Assembly (NCBI RefSeq): GCF_009727155.1
Contig: NZ_WNWM01000002.1
Coordinates: 3,472,001 to 3,536,000 of the forward strand
DNA from: Pseudoduganella dura
Lineage (GTDB): Bacteria > Pseudomonadota > Gammaproteobacteria > Burkholderiales > Burkholderiaceae_D
Direction: 5' to 3'
Length of the DNA: 64,000 nucleotides
Shown here: positions 48,303 through 57,127 of the stretch, in pieces
Position numbering within the stretch: position 1 is the stretch's first letter
How the letters are laid out: each line of letters begins with the position of its first letter
Program-made: the position numbers and the translations under genes
The notes under the pieces: model-generated
Told to the model about the DNA's origin: nothing
Seen by the model: the letters and a program-made list of their open reading frames with translations, nothing else
Database searches by the model: none

Positions 48303-49229
48303 TTACTGCTCGCTGCCGGGCAGCGCCCAGCGCAGGCCCCGCGTGATGACCGCGGGGGCGACGGTCAGGTGATCTTCCTCGGGGATCACATCGGAAACGA
48401 TTTTCAGGCTCGGGTAGTTGCGCGACTTCAGCGCGGCCTTGAAGGCGCGCATGTCGCGCACCATGTCCTCGCGCTTGTTATAGCGGGCGCCAGGCCGGAT
48501 CGTTTCGTATTCCCCCACGGCCAGCAGCACGTTGGCACGGATATCCTTGCGGCTGGCGGCGATGCTCTTCTCGCGTTCGAACATCATGCGCCGGCCGAAC
48601 CACAGCGAAGGGCTGCCCAGCACGTAATTCTCGAACATAGGGCGCTCGCCGAACAGCATCTCCAGGCCCAGCAGCGAACCGAACGAATGGCCGATGAAGG
48701 TCTTGCGGTTCATGTCGGCGCGGTAGTGCTTCGCCACGAACGGGAAAACGTCGCTGGCGATGAAGCGGGAAAACGCCGCCGCCTCGCCGAACTTCGGCTC
48801 GCGGCCGGGCATGTCGGACTGGATGCCGGACGCGGCATCGGCATCGTCCGGCGCTCCGGGCGTGTAATCGCGGCGGCGGCTGTATTCCGGCGTGTCGCCG
48901 TTGGCGTACGCCAGGCCCACGAGAATGAATTCGGCAATGTCGCGGCCCTTGCGGCCGGCGCGGCCGGCGATCGCGCGCGTGACCGGGAACGCATACGGCG
49001 CGTCGGTGACGAAGACCACGGGATAGCTGCGGCCGGACTTCGCATACAATGCCGGCAGGCTCACATAGATCTGGTAATCGCGTTGCAGTTCGCGGGCGCG
49101 CACGGTGCGCACCTCGGTTCCTTCCAGCACATACGGCGCACCTTCGAGCGCGATCGAGGCACCCTGGGCCAGCGCGCCGCCGGCCACGAAGCAGCACGCG
49201 GCGGCAAAGGCGCGGAGATGATTCTTCAT
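48303..49229 (-). CDS. Secreted alpha/beta-hydrolase esterase (PF00756-type)
   Basis: A 308-residue precursor with a signal peptide ending GGALA. The esterase fold shows the nucleophile elbow GHSFGSLLG (Ser near residue 182). An acidic residue follows in AVGEYET, and the C-terminal EEDHLTVAP supplies the His. The family includes trilactone siderophore esterases (IroE/Fes-like) and esterase D. The ATG at the signal peptide was chosen; in-frame sequence further upstream is not conserved. A link to siderophore release with the iron module 6 kb away is possible but speculative. Confidence 0.8.
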   Translation of the reverse strand: MKNHLRAFAAACCFVAGGALAQGASIALEGAPYVLEGTEVRTVRARELQRDYQIYVSLPALYAKSGRSYPVVFVTDAPYAFPVTRAIAGRAGRKGRDIAEFILVGLAYANGDTPEYSRRRDYTPGAPDDADAASGIQSDMPGREPKFGEAAAFSRFIASDVFPFVAKHYRADMNRKTFIGHSFGSLLGLEMLFGERPMFENYVLGSPSLWFGRRMMFEREKSIAASRKDIRANVLLAVGEYETIRPGARYNKREDMVRDMRAFKAALKSRNYPSLKIVSDVIPEEDHLTVAPAVITRGLRWALPGSEQ

Positions 49230-49326
49230 GTTGTCGGCGAGGCAAAAGAAACGATTATCGCCGAAATGACGGATGGGGGTGGGTCGGCCGCCGCGGCGGC
49301 CGATGGAGGGCGGTGGGGCCGACGCG

Positions 49327-50168
49327 TCAGCAGAGCATGAGCGCCGCACGCAGCGACTGCACTTCGTGGCGCGACTCGTCGAGGATCGCCTGCAGCGTGC
49401 CGTCGCCGACCGCGAAATCGATCGTGCGGGCCGCCTGCGGCGTAGTGGCGCCGGGCCGCGCATGCATCGGCGATGCCACCTGTGCCAGGTCGTCCGCCAG
49501 CAGCAGCGTGTCGCCCAGCGTTTCCGGCGGCAGCGCGCGCATGCCGGTCCACATCGCCTCGATGGCGCGCACCACATGCTCCGGCACCATCAGCGCACCG
49601 AACACGCTCCTGCCGACCACGGTTTCGCCATGCTCCAGCCATTCGTCCCCCCGCCATCGAGCAGGCCGGGGAACTCGCCCGCGCGCGACAGCACATAGAA
49701 CGCGCCAACCTCGTGCACGATGCCGGCAAACAGCGCGGTATCCGGATCCACGTGCGTGACGCGGCGCGCGATCACCTGGGCCAGCGCGGCCGTGTGAGCC
49801 GTGTGCTCCCACAGCTGTGCCACACTGGCACGCAGGCCGGCATCGGCCAGCGTGCTGCCCAGCTGGCGCACGATGAGCGCGGCCACCAGCGATTGCAGCG
49901 TGCGCACGCCGAGGCGCTGCACGGCCGCGCGCACGCTGGAGATGGGCGTGCCGGAACGGTTGAATGCAATGGAATTGGCGATGGCCACGGTACGCGCGGC
50001 CAGCAGCGGATCGGCGCCGATCAGGCGCGCGGCGAGGTCCACGTGGCACTCGGGATCGACGAGGGCCTGCTGGAGCTTGACGGAAGCTTCCACGCTGGCG
50101 GGAAATGCAAGCTCGCCGCGGCCGGCCTGGGCCGCGATCATGTTGAAGGCTTCGATTCTGTCCATCAT
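49327..50168 (-). pseudogene. HDOD-domain signalling protein, broken by a frameshift
   Basis: Residues 1 to about 172 (MMDRIEAFNMIAAQ ... AGEFPGLLDGGG) match an HDOD output domain (VHEVGAFYVLS, LGVRTLQSLVAA). The frame then fails, and the expected continuation DEWLEHGETVVGRSVFGAL appears in another frame and runs to the stop at 49327. The break coincides with a run of six C (49647-49652; G on the coding strand). One additional base would restore a protein of about 280 residues, the normal family length. It is either a real inactivation, phase variation or a sequencing error. HDOD proteins take part in nucleotide-second-messenger and motility control. Confidence 0.75.
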
Positions 50169-50278
50169 GAAATTATACCCACGATATTGCCTTGTGGAAA
50201 TAAAAAATCGACAGCAAATCGGCAGCGAAGCGTGATGGCGATGCGCGCGACGTTGCGCGGATGCCTCCGCGGCGCGGC

Positions 50279-50566
50279 TCACTCCTGCCGGAAGATGGCG
50301 TCGCAGCCTTCATGCGTGGTGCCGTCCATGTCCGCCAGCTCGTCCGTCAGTTCCAGGTCTTCCAGCTCCTCGACGGCGTTGGTGAAGCTGTTATGCTTGG
50401 TGGCGCCGATCAGGCGGTAGATGTCGCCATCCTCGTTGCGCACGCCGATCAGGAATTTCTGCGCGCGCACTTCATCCTCGGTGGCGGTTTCCAGCAGCAG
50501 GTTGGTGGCGATCTCTTTGTCGAAGGGGGCCGGCAAGAAGCCGTCGATCAGGGTAGTTTTCAGCAT
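50279..50566 (-). CDS. Small acidic conserved hypothetical protein
   Basis: A 95-residue acidic cytoplasmic protein (MLKTTLIDGFLPAPFDKEIA ... THEGCDAIFRQE). It has no signal, helix-turn-helix or membrane segment. One Cys is near the C-terminus and an Asp/Glu-rich region precedes it. It begins 8 nt after the MarR-type regulator stop and is probably in its operon. Function unknown. Confidence 0.68.
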   Translation of the reverse strand: MLKTTLIDGFLPAPFDKEIATNLLLETATEDEVRAQKFLIGVRNEDGDIYRLIGATKHNSFTNAVEELEDLELTDELADMDGTTHEGCDAIFRQE

Positions 50567-50574
50567 CGTTTGGG

Positions 50575-51021
50575 TCAGGATAGGGTTGATTCGGGAGAAG
50601 CGTCGATCACGGACTTCAGGCGCGACAGCACCCGTTCCAGTTCCTCGTAATCGGCCTCCGTGTAGTGGGTGAATACCGCGCCGCCGCGCGAGGTCACGCG
50701 TGGAAACACGTCATGGAACACCTGCTCGCCGCGGGGCGTGAGCCGGATGAACCAGCTGCGCGCGTCGAGCGTGCTGCGTTCGCGCGTTACCAGGCTTTTC
50801 TGCTCCAGGCGTTCGATCACGCCCGTCAGCGTGCCTTTCGTGATCAGCGTCCGCTCGCCGAGCTCCTTGTAGGACATGCCCGGCGTATTGCCCAGCGTGG
50901 CGATGATGTCGAACTGGGCATGTGTCAGGCCATTCTCGCGCACATGGCGGCCGGACAGGCGTTCGAATGCCTGCATGCATTCCGCCAGCAGCCGGATACT
51001 CTTCAGATAGCGTTCACCCAT
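50575..51021 (-). CDS. MarR-family transcriptional regulator
   Basis: A 148-residue winged-helix regulator. The DNA-binding region is LTHAQFDIIATLGNTPGMSYKELGERTLITKGTLTGVIERLE (about residues 32-75, described by its ends), with the wing Asp-Arg in STLDARSWFIRLTPRG. The start at MGERYLKS is chosen because it begins the family N-terminal helix; the open frame extends upstream without conserved sequence. Divergent from the ArgR-like gene and upstream of a small acidic protein. Ligand unknown. Confidence 0.88.
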   Translation of the reverse strand: MGERYLKSIRLLAECMQAFERLSGRHVRENGLTHAQFDIIATLGNTPGMSYKELGERTLITKGTLTGVIERLEQKSLVTRERSTLDARSWFIRLTPRGEQVFHDVFPRVTSRGGAVFTHYTEADYEELERVLSRLKSVIDASPESTLS

Positions 51022-51136
51022 GGCGCGATTATAACGGGCGGCCGCCGCGGCGGGTGCCACCCCTGCCGCCGCGAGTGCGCACGTAGCTGGTACCATAACC
51101 GCACTTGTCAGCTTCGAATGGCCCTTTGCATGTCCG

Positions 51137-52078
51137 ATGTCCTTCGCTAACCTCGCGCGGCCAGGCCGCGAACAGCCGCTGCGCATGCTGCTGGTGAACG
51201 CCGGCGATGCCGAGAGCCTCACCTGGTCCGGCCTCGCCCAGCCATTGCGGCTGGCGCAGCGCATGCTGGGCGCGGCGTTCGTGCTCGACGTGCGCACGCC
51301 GGCCGCCGTTGCCGTCGAGAGGACCGAAGACTGGCACGTGGCGCTGCTGGTGGCGGACGAGCAGCAGCGCCCGCCACCGCCCGCGCTGCTGCAGGCGGTG
51401 CTCGACCGCTGCCGCGGCGCGGCGTGCTGGGGCGGCGTCGGCGCGGCCGTGCTGTGGCTGGCCGGCGCCGGGCATGCCGCCGGCATCCGCATCGCGCTGC
51501 CGTGGGCCCTGTATGCCGATACCGAAGAGATCACCGAGCGCACGATCATGACGCCGCACCTGTTCGAGATCGATGGCCGCTACCTCACCTGCTGCGGCGG
51601 CGCGGCCAGCATCGACTTCGCGCTGACGCTGATCGAACACCTGTTCGGCAGCGCCATCGGCGCCGCCGTCAAGGAAGCGCTGTGCATCGACCGCGTGCGC
51701 GGCGCGGACGAACGCCAGCGGGTCGCCCTGCAGGCCCGCTTCGGCGCGCTGCAGCCGAAACTCTCCGAAGCGGTGACGTTAATGGAGGCCAACATCGAGG
51801 AACCGCTGTCGACCGACGACATTGCCAACCTCGTGGGCCTGTCGCGCCGCCAGCTCGAACGCCTGTTCAAGCAATACCTGGGCAGCCTGCCGTCGCGCTA
51901 CTACCTCGAACTGCGGCTGCAGCGCGCACGCCAGCTGCTGCTGGAAACCAACCATTCGATCGTGCAGGTGGGGCTGATGTGCGGCTTTTCCTCCGGATCG
52001 CACTTTTCCACGGCGTTCGGGGCGTTGTTCGGGAATACGCCGCGGGAAGAGCGGCAGAGGAAGCTGGCCGCGGCTTAA
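51137..52078 (+). CDS. argR: ArgR, AraC-family regulator of arginine catabolism (Pseudomonas type)
   Basis: A 313-residue regulator with an N-terminal GATase1/DJ-1-like ligand domain (residues 15-195, with LTCCGGAASIDFAL) and a C-terminal AraC domain. The segment LSEAVTLMEANIEEPLSTDD and the recognition region SRRQLERLFKQYLGSLPS follow Pseudomonas ArgR closely; this ArgR activates arginine catabolic operons with arginine as effector. It is placed next to the ast operon, which fits, although an insertion sequence now separates them. Its stop overlaps the beginning of a palindromic repeat. Confidence 0.85.
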   Translation: MSFANLARPGREQPLRMLLVNAGDAESLTWSGLAQPLRLAQRMLGAAFVLDVRTPAAVAVERTEDWHVALLVADEQQRPPPPALLQAVLDRCRGAACWGGVGAAVLWLAGAGHAAGIRIALPWALYADTEEITERTIMTPHLFEIDGRYLTCCGGAASIDFALTLIEHLFGSAIGAAVKEALCIDRVRGADERQRVALQARFGALQPKLSEAVTLMEANIEEPLSTDDIANLVGLSRRQLERLFKQYLGSLPSRYYLELRLQRARQLLLETNHSIVQVGLMCGFSSGSHFSTAFGALFGNTPREERQRKLAAA

Positions 52079-52134
52079 AAACAGGGACGTACCCTGTTTT
52101 CTGAAAGTCTTTCCTGTAAAACAGGGTCTGTCCC
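52077..52134. repeat. Palindromic repeat, left part, split by the insertion sequence
   Basis: The left arm 52077-52100 (AAAAACAGGGACGTACCCTG and TTTT) and the right arm starting at 52118 (AAAACAGGGTCTGTCCC) pair at about 21 of 24 positions once the IS is removed. The rest of the right arm (TATTTTT) lies at 53480-53486. Thus the pre-insertion site was a long hairpin immediately after argR, possibly acting as its terminator. Confidence 0.68.
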
Positions 52135-53468
52135 TGAGCCTACCCCTCGAATTCCCAAGTGCGGACCATCGAAACGAGTTCGATAAATGCATATTTGATG
52201 GCCGATGGGGAGAGTCTGGGTCGACGATAGTCGTCGACCCAGTGCATTGCCAACGAGAAGATTGAAAGGCAGCTGCCTGCCTTGGGATGGCTGCCGTAGT
52301 GGACTTCATAGCCAGCCGCTCGTGCCGCTAAGCCGATCAGCCATAAGGCATAAGTGAGCAATGCACCGATTAGTAAAAGTGCCGCCAGACGAAGCAGGCT
52401 TGTAGTCTGGCTATGTCGCAGTGCCATTCCCCATTTGGCATTCTTCAGGTCGCGGAAAGTCTGCTCGATTTGCATGCGCCCAGAGTAAATTTTGATGATG
52501 TCGTCTGCACGAAGCTGTGCCAGTGCTGGCGAAACGGCGAGTAGCCAAGGCTCACATTGGGCAGCGCTGTTTTTCTTGCTGTGGTGCGCGCGCGCAGGTT
52601 GACCGGATTTCGTCAAGCAATGCCGTCCTTTCGATTTGGACTTGTACAGCACTAATCGGCAGTCGACAGGGTTGGAGCGGACATGAAAAAAATAGCCCAA
52701 ATCGCGCGCTTTTGCGGTAGCTCTTGAGTACAAGCTTTTGCAGCCGAACCAGTCGTTGCCGTTCTGTTGGCACACCAAATCACGGTTGCGTATCCGTCCG
52801 ACCCAGCCAAAGCCGAGCTGATTGAGCGTTTTAAACCACGTAGCACGAAATCCTGCATCGGTGATGATGATGGCGCGACAGTGCGCTGGCAGGATGGTTT
52901 TCAGGGTCTTCATGAAGCACTTATGGACCAAAGATGCCGCGAGCCTCTCCTGAGGGTGGACCTCCTCGTAGAGCGTAAAGGCGCGTCCTTCGATGATGGC
53001 TGCTGCACGCAGCAATTGAGCACTGCCATCTGCGCGAATTTCTGACCAATCTACTGCTACCTGCACGTATTGCCTGGATTGAAGAAGGCGTTGGCTCATT
53101 GCTCGGTATATCTGCACCCGCTCTTTGGCCAGATGGGGATTGCTCAGCAAACGGTCACAGCACTTGATGCGATGCCGAAGACTTGTTTGTGACCTGAGCT
53201 GCTTACCGATGCGTACAACGCCCAGCCCGGCACGAGCTGCAGCTTGCACAATTTGAGCTAGGCAAGCTCGGCGTTTAGCGTGAATTGATGGGCACTCCTG
53301 CCCCAACAATCGTTGTATGATTTGGCGTGCATGCATGGTCCGTGCCTTTCATTTGCAGTTTGGTCGCTACGAATGAAAGGGCTAACACGGCCATGCATGT
53401 GCCGTTTTTGGGATTGAAGTTAACAGCTTCCCATATGGTTTACAACAAAAATTTGAGGGGTAGGCTCA
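52135..53468 (-). mobile_element. IS4-family insertion sequence, complete, 1334 bp
   Basis: The ends are inverted repeats TGAGCCTACCCCT and AGGGGTAGGCTCA (13 bp, perfect). Both sides are flanked by GGGTCTGTCCC, an 11-bp target duplication (52124-52134 and 53469-53479), the size typical of IS4-family elements. One intact transposase gene fills most of the element on the minus strand. Base composition is lower in GC than its surroundings, consistent with recent arrival. The exact border could shift by a base because of repeated letters. Confidence 0.88.
52140..53336 (-). CDS. IS4-family transposase
   Basis: A 398-residue DDE transposase, apparently intact. The catalytic residues are recognisable: first Asp in VDWSEIRADGS (about residue 95), second Asp in ITDAGFRATWF (about 160), and the Y-(2)-R-(3)-E-(6)-K signature in YSGRMQIEQTFRDLK (about 287-301). 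The stop lies 5 nt from the element's end. No frameshift or internal stop is seen, so the element may still be active. Confidence 0.9.
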   Translation of the reverse strand: MHARQIIQRLLGQECPSIHAKRRACLAQIVQAAARAGLGVVRIGKQLRSQTSLRHRIKCCDRLLSNPHLAKERVQIYRAMSQRLLQSRQYVQVAVDWSEIRADGSAQLLRAAAIIEGRAFTLYEEVHPQERLAASLVHKCFMKTLKTILPAHCRAIIITDAGFRATWFKTLNQLGFGWVGRIRNRDLVCQQNGNDWFGCKSLYSRATAKARDLGYFFHVRSNPVDCRLVLYKSKSKGRHCLTKSGQPARAHHSKKNSAAQCEPWLLAVSPALAQLRADDIIKIYSGRMQIEQTFRDLKNAKWGMALRHSQTTSLLRLAALLLIGALLTYALWLIGLAARAAGYEVHYGSHPKAGSCLSIFSLAMHWVDDYRRPRLSPSAIKYAFIELVSMVRTWEFEG

Positions 53469-53521
53469 GGGTCTGTCCCTATTTTTTGCGGTGATGACTG
53501 GCACCGGTTTTAGGAAAATTC

Positions 53522-53550
53522 TTGTCGCTTCTTCAAAAGAGTTTTAGCAT
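53522..53550 (+). promoter_or_regulatory. Candidate ArgR half-site and promoter of astC
   Basis: TGTCGC-N8-AA (53523-53538) fits the half-site described for Pseudomonas ArgR. It overlaps a weak -35 TTGTCG, with TAGCAT 17 nt on as -10. A second half-site expected at 21-bp spacing is not convincing. The site lies to the right of the IS, so the ast promoter would survive the insertion. Confidence 0.35.
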
Positions 53551-53631
53551 CCCCGCTTTTAAAATGCGTACGCACCGTGGATTTGACGCGGCCGTACCTC
53601 CGCAGCAATTTTCAACCCGATGAGGAATCCA

Positions 53632-54876
53632 ATGAACGCCAAGCTTGATTCGACTGTTACCACTCGCCCTGTCACCAGGCAGACTTATGACGAAGTGCTC
53701 GTGCCGACTTACGCGCCGGCAGCGATGGTACCGGTGCGAGCAGCTGGCCTGGACCTGTGGGACCAGGAAGGCAAGCGTTACCTGGACTTCACTTCCGGCA
53801 TCGCCGTCGCGGCGCTCGGTCATTGCAACCCGGTGGTGGTCGAGGCGCTGACCCGCCAGGCCAATACGGTATGGCACCTGGGCAACGGCTACACCAACGA
53901 GCCGGTGCTGCGCCTGGGCCTGGCCATCACGGAAGCCACGTTCGCCGACCGCGCGTTCTTCTGCAACTCCGGCGCCGAAGCCAACGAAGCGGCACTGAAG
54001 CTGGCGCGCAAGCATGCGCACACGAAATTCGGCCCGCACAAGTCGCGCATCGTGTCGTGCCTGAATTCGTTCCACGGCCGCACGCTGTTCACCGTGTCGG
54101 TCGGCGGCCAGCCGAAGTACACCGAAGGCTTCGAACCGCTGCCGCCGTCGCTCGACCATATTCCGTACAATGACATCGAAGCCGCGCGCGCCGCGATCGG
54201 CGACGATGTCTGCGCGGTGATCGTCGAGCCGGTGCAGGGCGAGGGCGGCGTGATGCCGGGCAACCCGGAATACCTGCAGGAGCTGCGCGCGCTGTGCGAC
54301 AAGACCGGCGCGCTGCTGATCTTCGACGAAGTGCAGTGCGGCATGGGCCGTACCGGTTCGCTGTTCGCCTACATGGGCTACGGCGTGACGCCGGACGTGC
54401 TGACGTCCGCGAAGGCGCTGGGCAACGGCTACCCGGTCGCCGCGATGCTGACCACCGAAGAGCTGGCGCAGAGCCTGTCCGTCGGCACGCACGGCACCAC
54501 CTACGGCGGCAACCCGCTGGCCGCCACCGTGGCGCTGACCGTGCTGGAAACCATCAACCAGCCGGCCTTCCTGGCGCGCGTGAAGGAAGCCAGCCTGTAC
54601 CTGATCGACAAGCTCGAAGAGCTGACCCGCGACTACCCGCAGGTGTTCACCACCGTGCGCGGCGCCGGCCTGCTGCTGGGCATTGTCGTCAGCGACGAGT
54701 TCAAGGGCCGTTCGAAGGACATCCAGCGCGCTGTCGAAGCCGAAGGCCTGATGGTGCTGATCGCCGGCCCCGACGTGGTGCGCCTGGCCCCGGCGCTGAT
54801 CGTGACCGATGCGCAGATCGACGAAGCCGTCGCACTGATGCGCAAGGGCCTGGACAAGCTGCTGGCAGCCAAATAA
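53632..54876 (+). CDS. astC: Succinylornithine/acetylornithine aminotransferase
   Basis: A 414-residue class III PLP aminotransferase. In the AST pathway it converts N2-succinylornithine and 2-oxoglutarate to succinylglutamate semialdehyde and glutamate. The PLP Lys is Lys261 in TSAKALGNGYP, with FCNSGAEANEAALKLAR and LLIFDEVQCGMGRTG also present. ATG 53632 with GAGGAA upstream was preferred to one four codons earlier. It leads the ast genes, so AstC is favoured over biosynthetic ArgD, though the family can do both. Confidence 0.9.
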   Translation: MNAKLDSTVTTRPVTRQTYDEVLVPTYAPAAMVPVRAAGLDLWDQEGKRYLDFTSGIAVAALGHCNPVVVEALTRQANTVWHLGNGYTNEPVLRLGLAITEATFADRAFFCNSGAEANEAALKLARKHAHTKFGPHKSRIVSCLNSFHGRTLFTVSVGGQPKYTEGFEPLPPSLDHIPYNDIEAARAAIGDDVCAVIVEPVQGEGGVMPGNPEYLQELRALCDKTGALLIFDEVQCGMGRTGSLFAYMGYGVTPDVLTSAKALGNGYPVAAMLTTEELAQSLSVGTHGTTYGGNPLAATVALTVLETINQPAFLARVKEASLYLIDKLEELTRDYPQVFTTVRGAGLLLGIVVSDEFKGRSKDIQRAVEAEGLMVLIAGPDVVRLAPALIVTDAQIDEAVALMRKGLDKLLAAK

Positions 54877-54879
54877 GCC

Positions 54880-54899
54880 GGGCGGGCGCGAGCCCGCCC
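54880..54899 (+). other. GCGA-loop hairpin between astC and the first astA
   Basis: A perfect 8-bp stem GGGCGGGC/GCCCGCCC with a GCGA tetraloop, 4 nt after the astC stop. There is no T-run, so it is not a good terminator; it could stabilise or process the operon mRNA. Confidence 0.45.
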
Positions 54900-54987
54900 C
54901 ACACTGGCCACGCCCTCCATGCCGTTCCGCGCGGCGCCGTCTCCATGACGGCCCGCGCGGGCGTTCTCATTCAATACAGGAGTGCCT

Positions 54988-56019
54988 ATGTACGTCGTCC
55001 GCCCGGTGGAAACCGCGGATATTCCCGCGCTCGAATCCTTGGCCGCGGTGACGATGCCCGGTGTGCATACGCTGCCGCGCAGCCGCGACAAGATCGTGAT
55101 GGCCGTCGAGCGTTCGCTGGCGTCTGCCGCGGCCCAGGTCGACATTCCCAGCGAGGAGTCGTACCTGTTCGTGCTCGAATCGGTGGCCGACCGCCGCATC
55201 TGCGGCACCGCAGCCATCTTCGCCACCGCCGGCTCCAACGGCACCTATTTTTCATTCCGCAACGATGTGATCCAGCAGGTCTCGCGCGACCTGAACATCT
55301 GCCATTCGGTGCACGCGCTGACCCTGTGCTCGGAATTGACGGCCTATTCGCAGCTGTCGTCGTTCTACGTGGCGCCCGAGGCCCAGGATGGCCCCGAGGC
55401 GGCGCTGTTGTCCCGTTCCCGGCTGATGTACGCGGCGGCACATCCGCAGCGCTTCGGCGACCGCTTCTTCGTGCCGCTGGCCGGCATGACGGACGAGGAG
55501 GGCCAGTCGCCGTTCTGGAACGCCGTGGGCCGCAAGTTCTTCAAGATGGATTTCCTCGACGCCGAACGCGTCATCGGCGGCGCCCGCAACCGCACGCTGA
55601 TCGTCGAGCTGATGCCGCATTACCCGGTGTATGTGCCCTTGTTGCCGGGCGATGCGCAGGCGGTGATGGGCCAGATCCATCCGTCCGGCGAGGTGGCCTT
55701 CGACCTGCTCACGGCCGAAGGCTTCGAGGCCGACGAATACATCGACATCTTCGATGGCGGCCCGATCCTGCAGGCGCACAAGCATGCGCTGCGCACGTTC
55801 ACCAGTGCGCAGACGCTGCGCGTGCGCACCGGCGCCGCCACGACCCGGGGCGGGCCGCTGTTCAACTACGCGATCTCGAACGGCGCCAGCGCGGCATTCC
55901 GCGCCGTGACGATCCCGTGCCCCGACCTGGAAGGCTGCGAAGCCGTGGCGCTGCCGGCCGATATCCAGGAAATCCTGCGCGTCGCCGAAGGCGACAGCGT
56001 GACCTGCGTACGCATCTGA
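54988..56019 (+). CDS. aruF: Arginine N-succinyltransferase, alpha subunit type
   Basis: A 343-residue AstA-family acyltransferase that succinylates arginine with succinyl-CoA, the first step of the AST pathway. Family landmarks include VVRPVETADIPALESLA at the N-terminus, ELTAYSQLSSFYVAPE, GRKFFKMDF and EYIDIFDGGPILQAH. The ATG at 54988 follows AGGAG by 5 nt. A second astA paralogue starts 10 nt later, the AruF/AruG arrangement known from Pseudomonas, where the two form a heteromer. Confidence 0.88.
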   Translation: MYVVRPVETADIPALESLAAVTMPGVHTLPRSRDKIVMAVERSLASAAAQVDIPSEESYLFVLESVADRRICGTAAIFATAGSNGTYFSFRNDVIQQVSRDLNICHSVHALTLCSELTAYSQLSSFYVAPEAQDGPEAALLSRSRLMYAAAHPQRFGDRFFVPLAGMTDEEGQSPFWNAVGRKFFKMDFLDAERVIGGARNRTLIVELMPHYPVYVPLLPGDAQAVMGQIHPSGEVAFDLLTAEGFEADEYIDIFDGGPILQAHKHALRTFTSAQTLRVRTGAATTRGGPLFNYAISNGASAAFRAVTIPCPDLEGCEAVALPADIQEILRVAEGDSVTCVRI

Positions 56020-56029
56020 GGAGAAACCC

Positions 56030-57076
56030 ATGCTTGTTGTACGCGCCATCAACGACAAGGACCTGGACGGCCTGTTCAACCTGGCCAGCCAGGTCGGCAC
56101 CGGCATGACCACGCTCAAGCCCGACATGCAGATGCTGGGCGACCGCCTGGCCACCGCGTGCGCGTCGTTCGCCGAAACGATCCCGCCGGAAGAGCGGGAC
56201 TACATGTTCGTCATGGAAGACACGGCCACGCAGCGGCTGGCCGGCGTCTGCGCGATCAAGGGCGCGGTCGGCCTCACGGAACCGTTCTACAACTACCGGA
56301 TCGGCACGCTGGTGCATTCGAGCCGCGAGCTGAACGTGTTCACCAGGATGGAAACGCTGTACCTGTCGAACGACCTCACCGGGTCGTCCGAGCTGTGCTC
56401 GCTGTTCCTGCACCCGGACTACCGCAAGGGCCATAACGGCAAGCTGCTGTCGAAGAGCCGCTTCCTGTTCATCGCCCAATTCCCGCACCTGTTCACGGAG
56501 AAGATCATCGCCGAGATGCGCGGCTACCAGGCGGAGGACGGCAGCTCGCCGTTCTACGAGGGCCTGGGCCGGCATTTCTTCAAGATGGATTTCCACCACG
56601 TGGACGACCTGACCGCGCTGGGCAAGAAATCGTTCATCGCCGAGCTGATGCCCCGCCAGCCGCTATACATCGCCTACCTGCCGCAGGATGCCCAGGACGT
56701 GGTCGGTGCCGTGCACAAGTCCACCGCGCCGGCCCGCCGCCTGCTCGAGCAGGAGGGCATGCACTACGAAGGCTACGTGGACATCTTCGATGCCGGCCCC
56801 GTGCTGCAGGCCCGGGTGTCCGAGCTGCGGGCGATCCGCGACAGCGAACTGGCCACCATCGCGCCGGACCACGACATGGTCCACGCCTGCGCGCCGGCCA
56901 CCACGGAACCCACGCTGGTGTCGAACACCACGCTGCGGGATTTCCGCATGATCATCAGCGAGGCCGGCAACGTGAACGGCAGCATCGATCTGTCGTCCGC
57001 CGAACAACAGCTGCTCCGTTGCGGCACCGGTGCCGCCGTGCGCACGCTGCCGCTGAACGTCAGGAAAAACCAGTGA
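56030..57076 (+). CDS. aruG: Arginine N-succinyltransferase, beta subunit type
   Basis: A 348-residue paralogue of the previous gene and likely partner subunit. VVRAINDKDLDGLFNLASQ, ELCSLFLHPDYRKGHNGKLLSKSRF (the acetyl-CoA-type loop), GRHFFKMDF and GYVDIFDAGPVLQAR are conserved. Its acyl-CoA loop is better preserved than in the alpha copy, so it may carry most of the catalysis; that is inference. A GGAGAAACC site precedes the ATG. Confidence 0.88.
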   Translation: MLVVRAINDKDLDGLFNLASQVGTGMTTLKPDMQMLGDRLATACASFAETIPPEERDYMFVMEDTATQRLAGVCAIKGAVGLTEPFYNYRIGTLVHSSRELNVFTRMETLYLSNDLTGSSELCSLFLHPDYRKGHNGKLLSKSRFLFIAQFPHLFTEKIIAEMRGYQAEDGSSPFYEGLGRHFFKMDFHHVDDLTALGKKSFIAELMPRQPLYIAYLPQDAQDVVGAVHKSTAPARRLLEQEGMHYEGYVDIFDAGPVLQARVSELRAIRDSELATIAPDHDMVHACAPATTEPTLVSNTTLRDFRMIISEAGNVNGSIDLSSAEQQLLRCGTGAAVRTLPLNVRKNQ

Positions 57077-57127
57077 CGGCCAGTCAGTGAAGATCCATCC
57101 GTGAACAGCAACCAGCAAGGAAAAACC

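Noticed and set aside
46917..49340. An 807-codon plus-strand frame over the LacI and esterase genes
   Set aside because: It crosses two good minus-strand genes and the small RNA gap; composition is that of an antisense frame.
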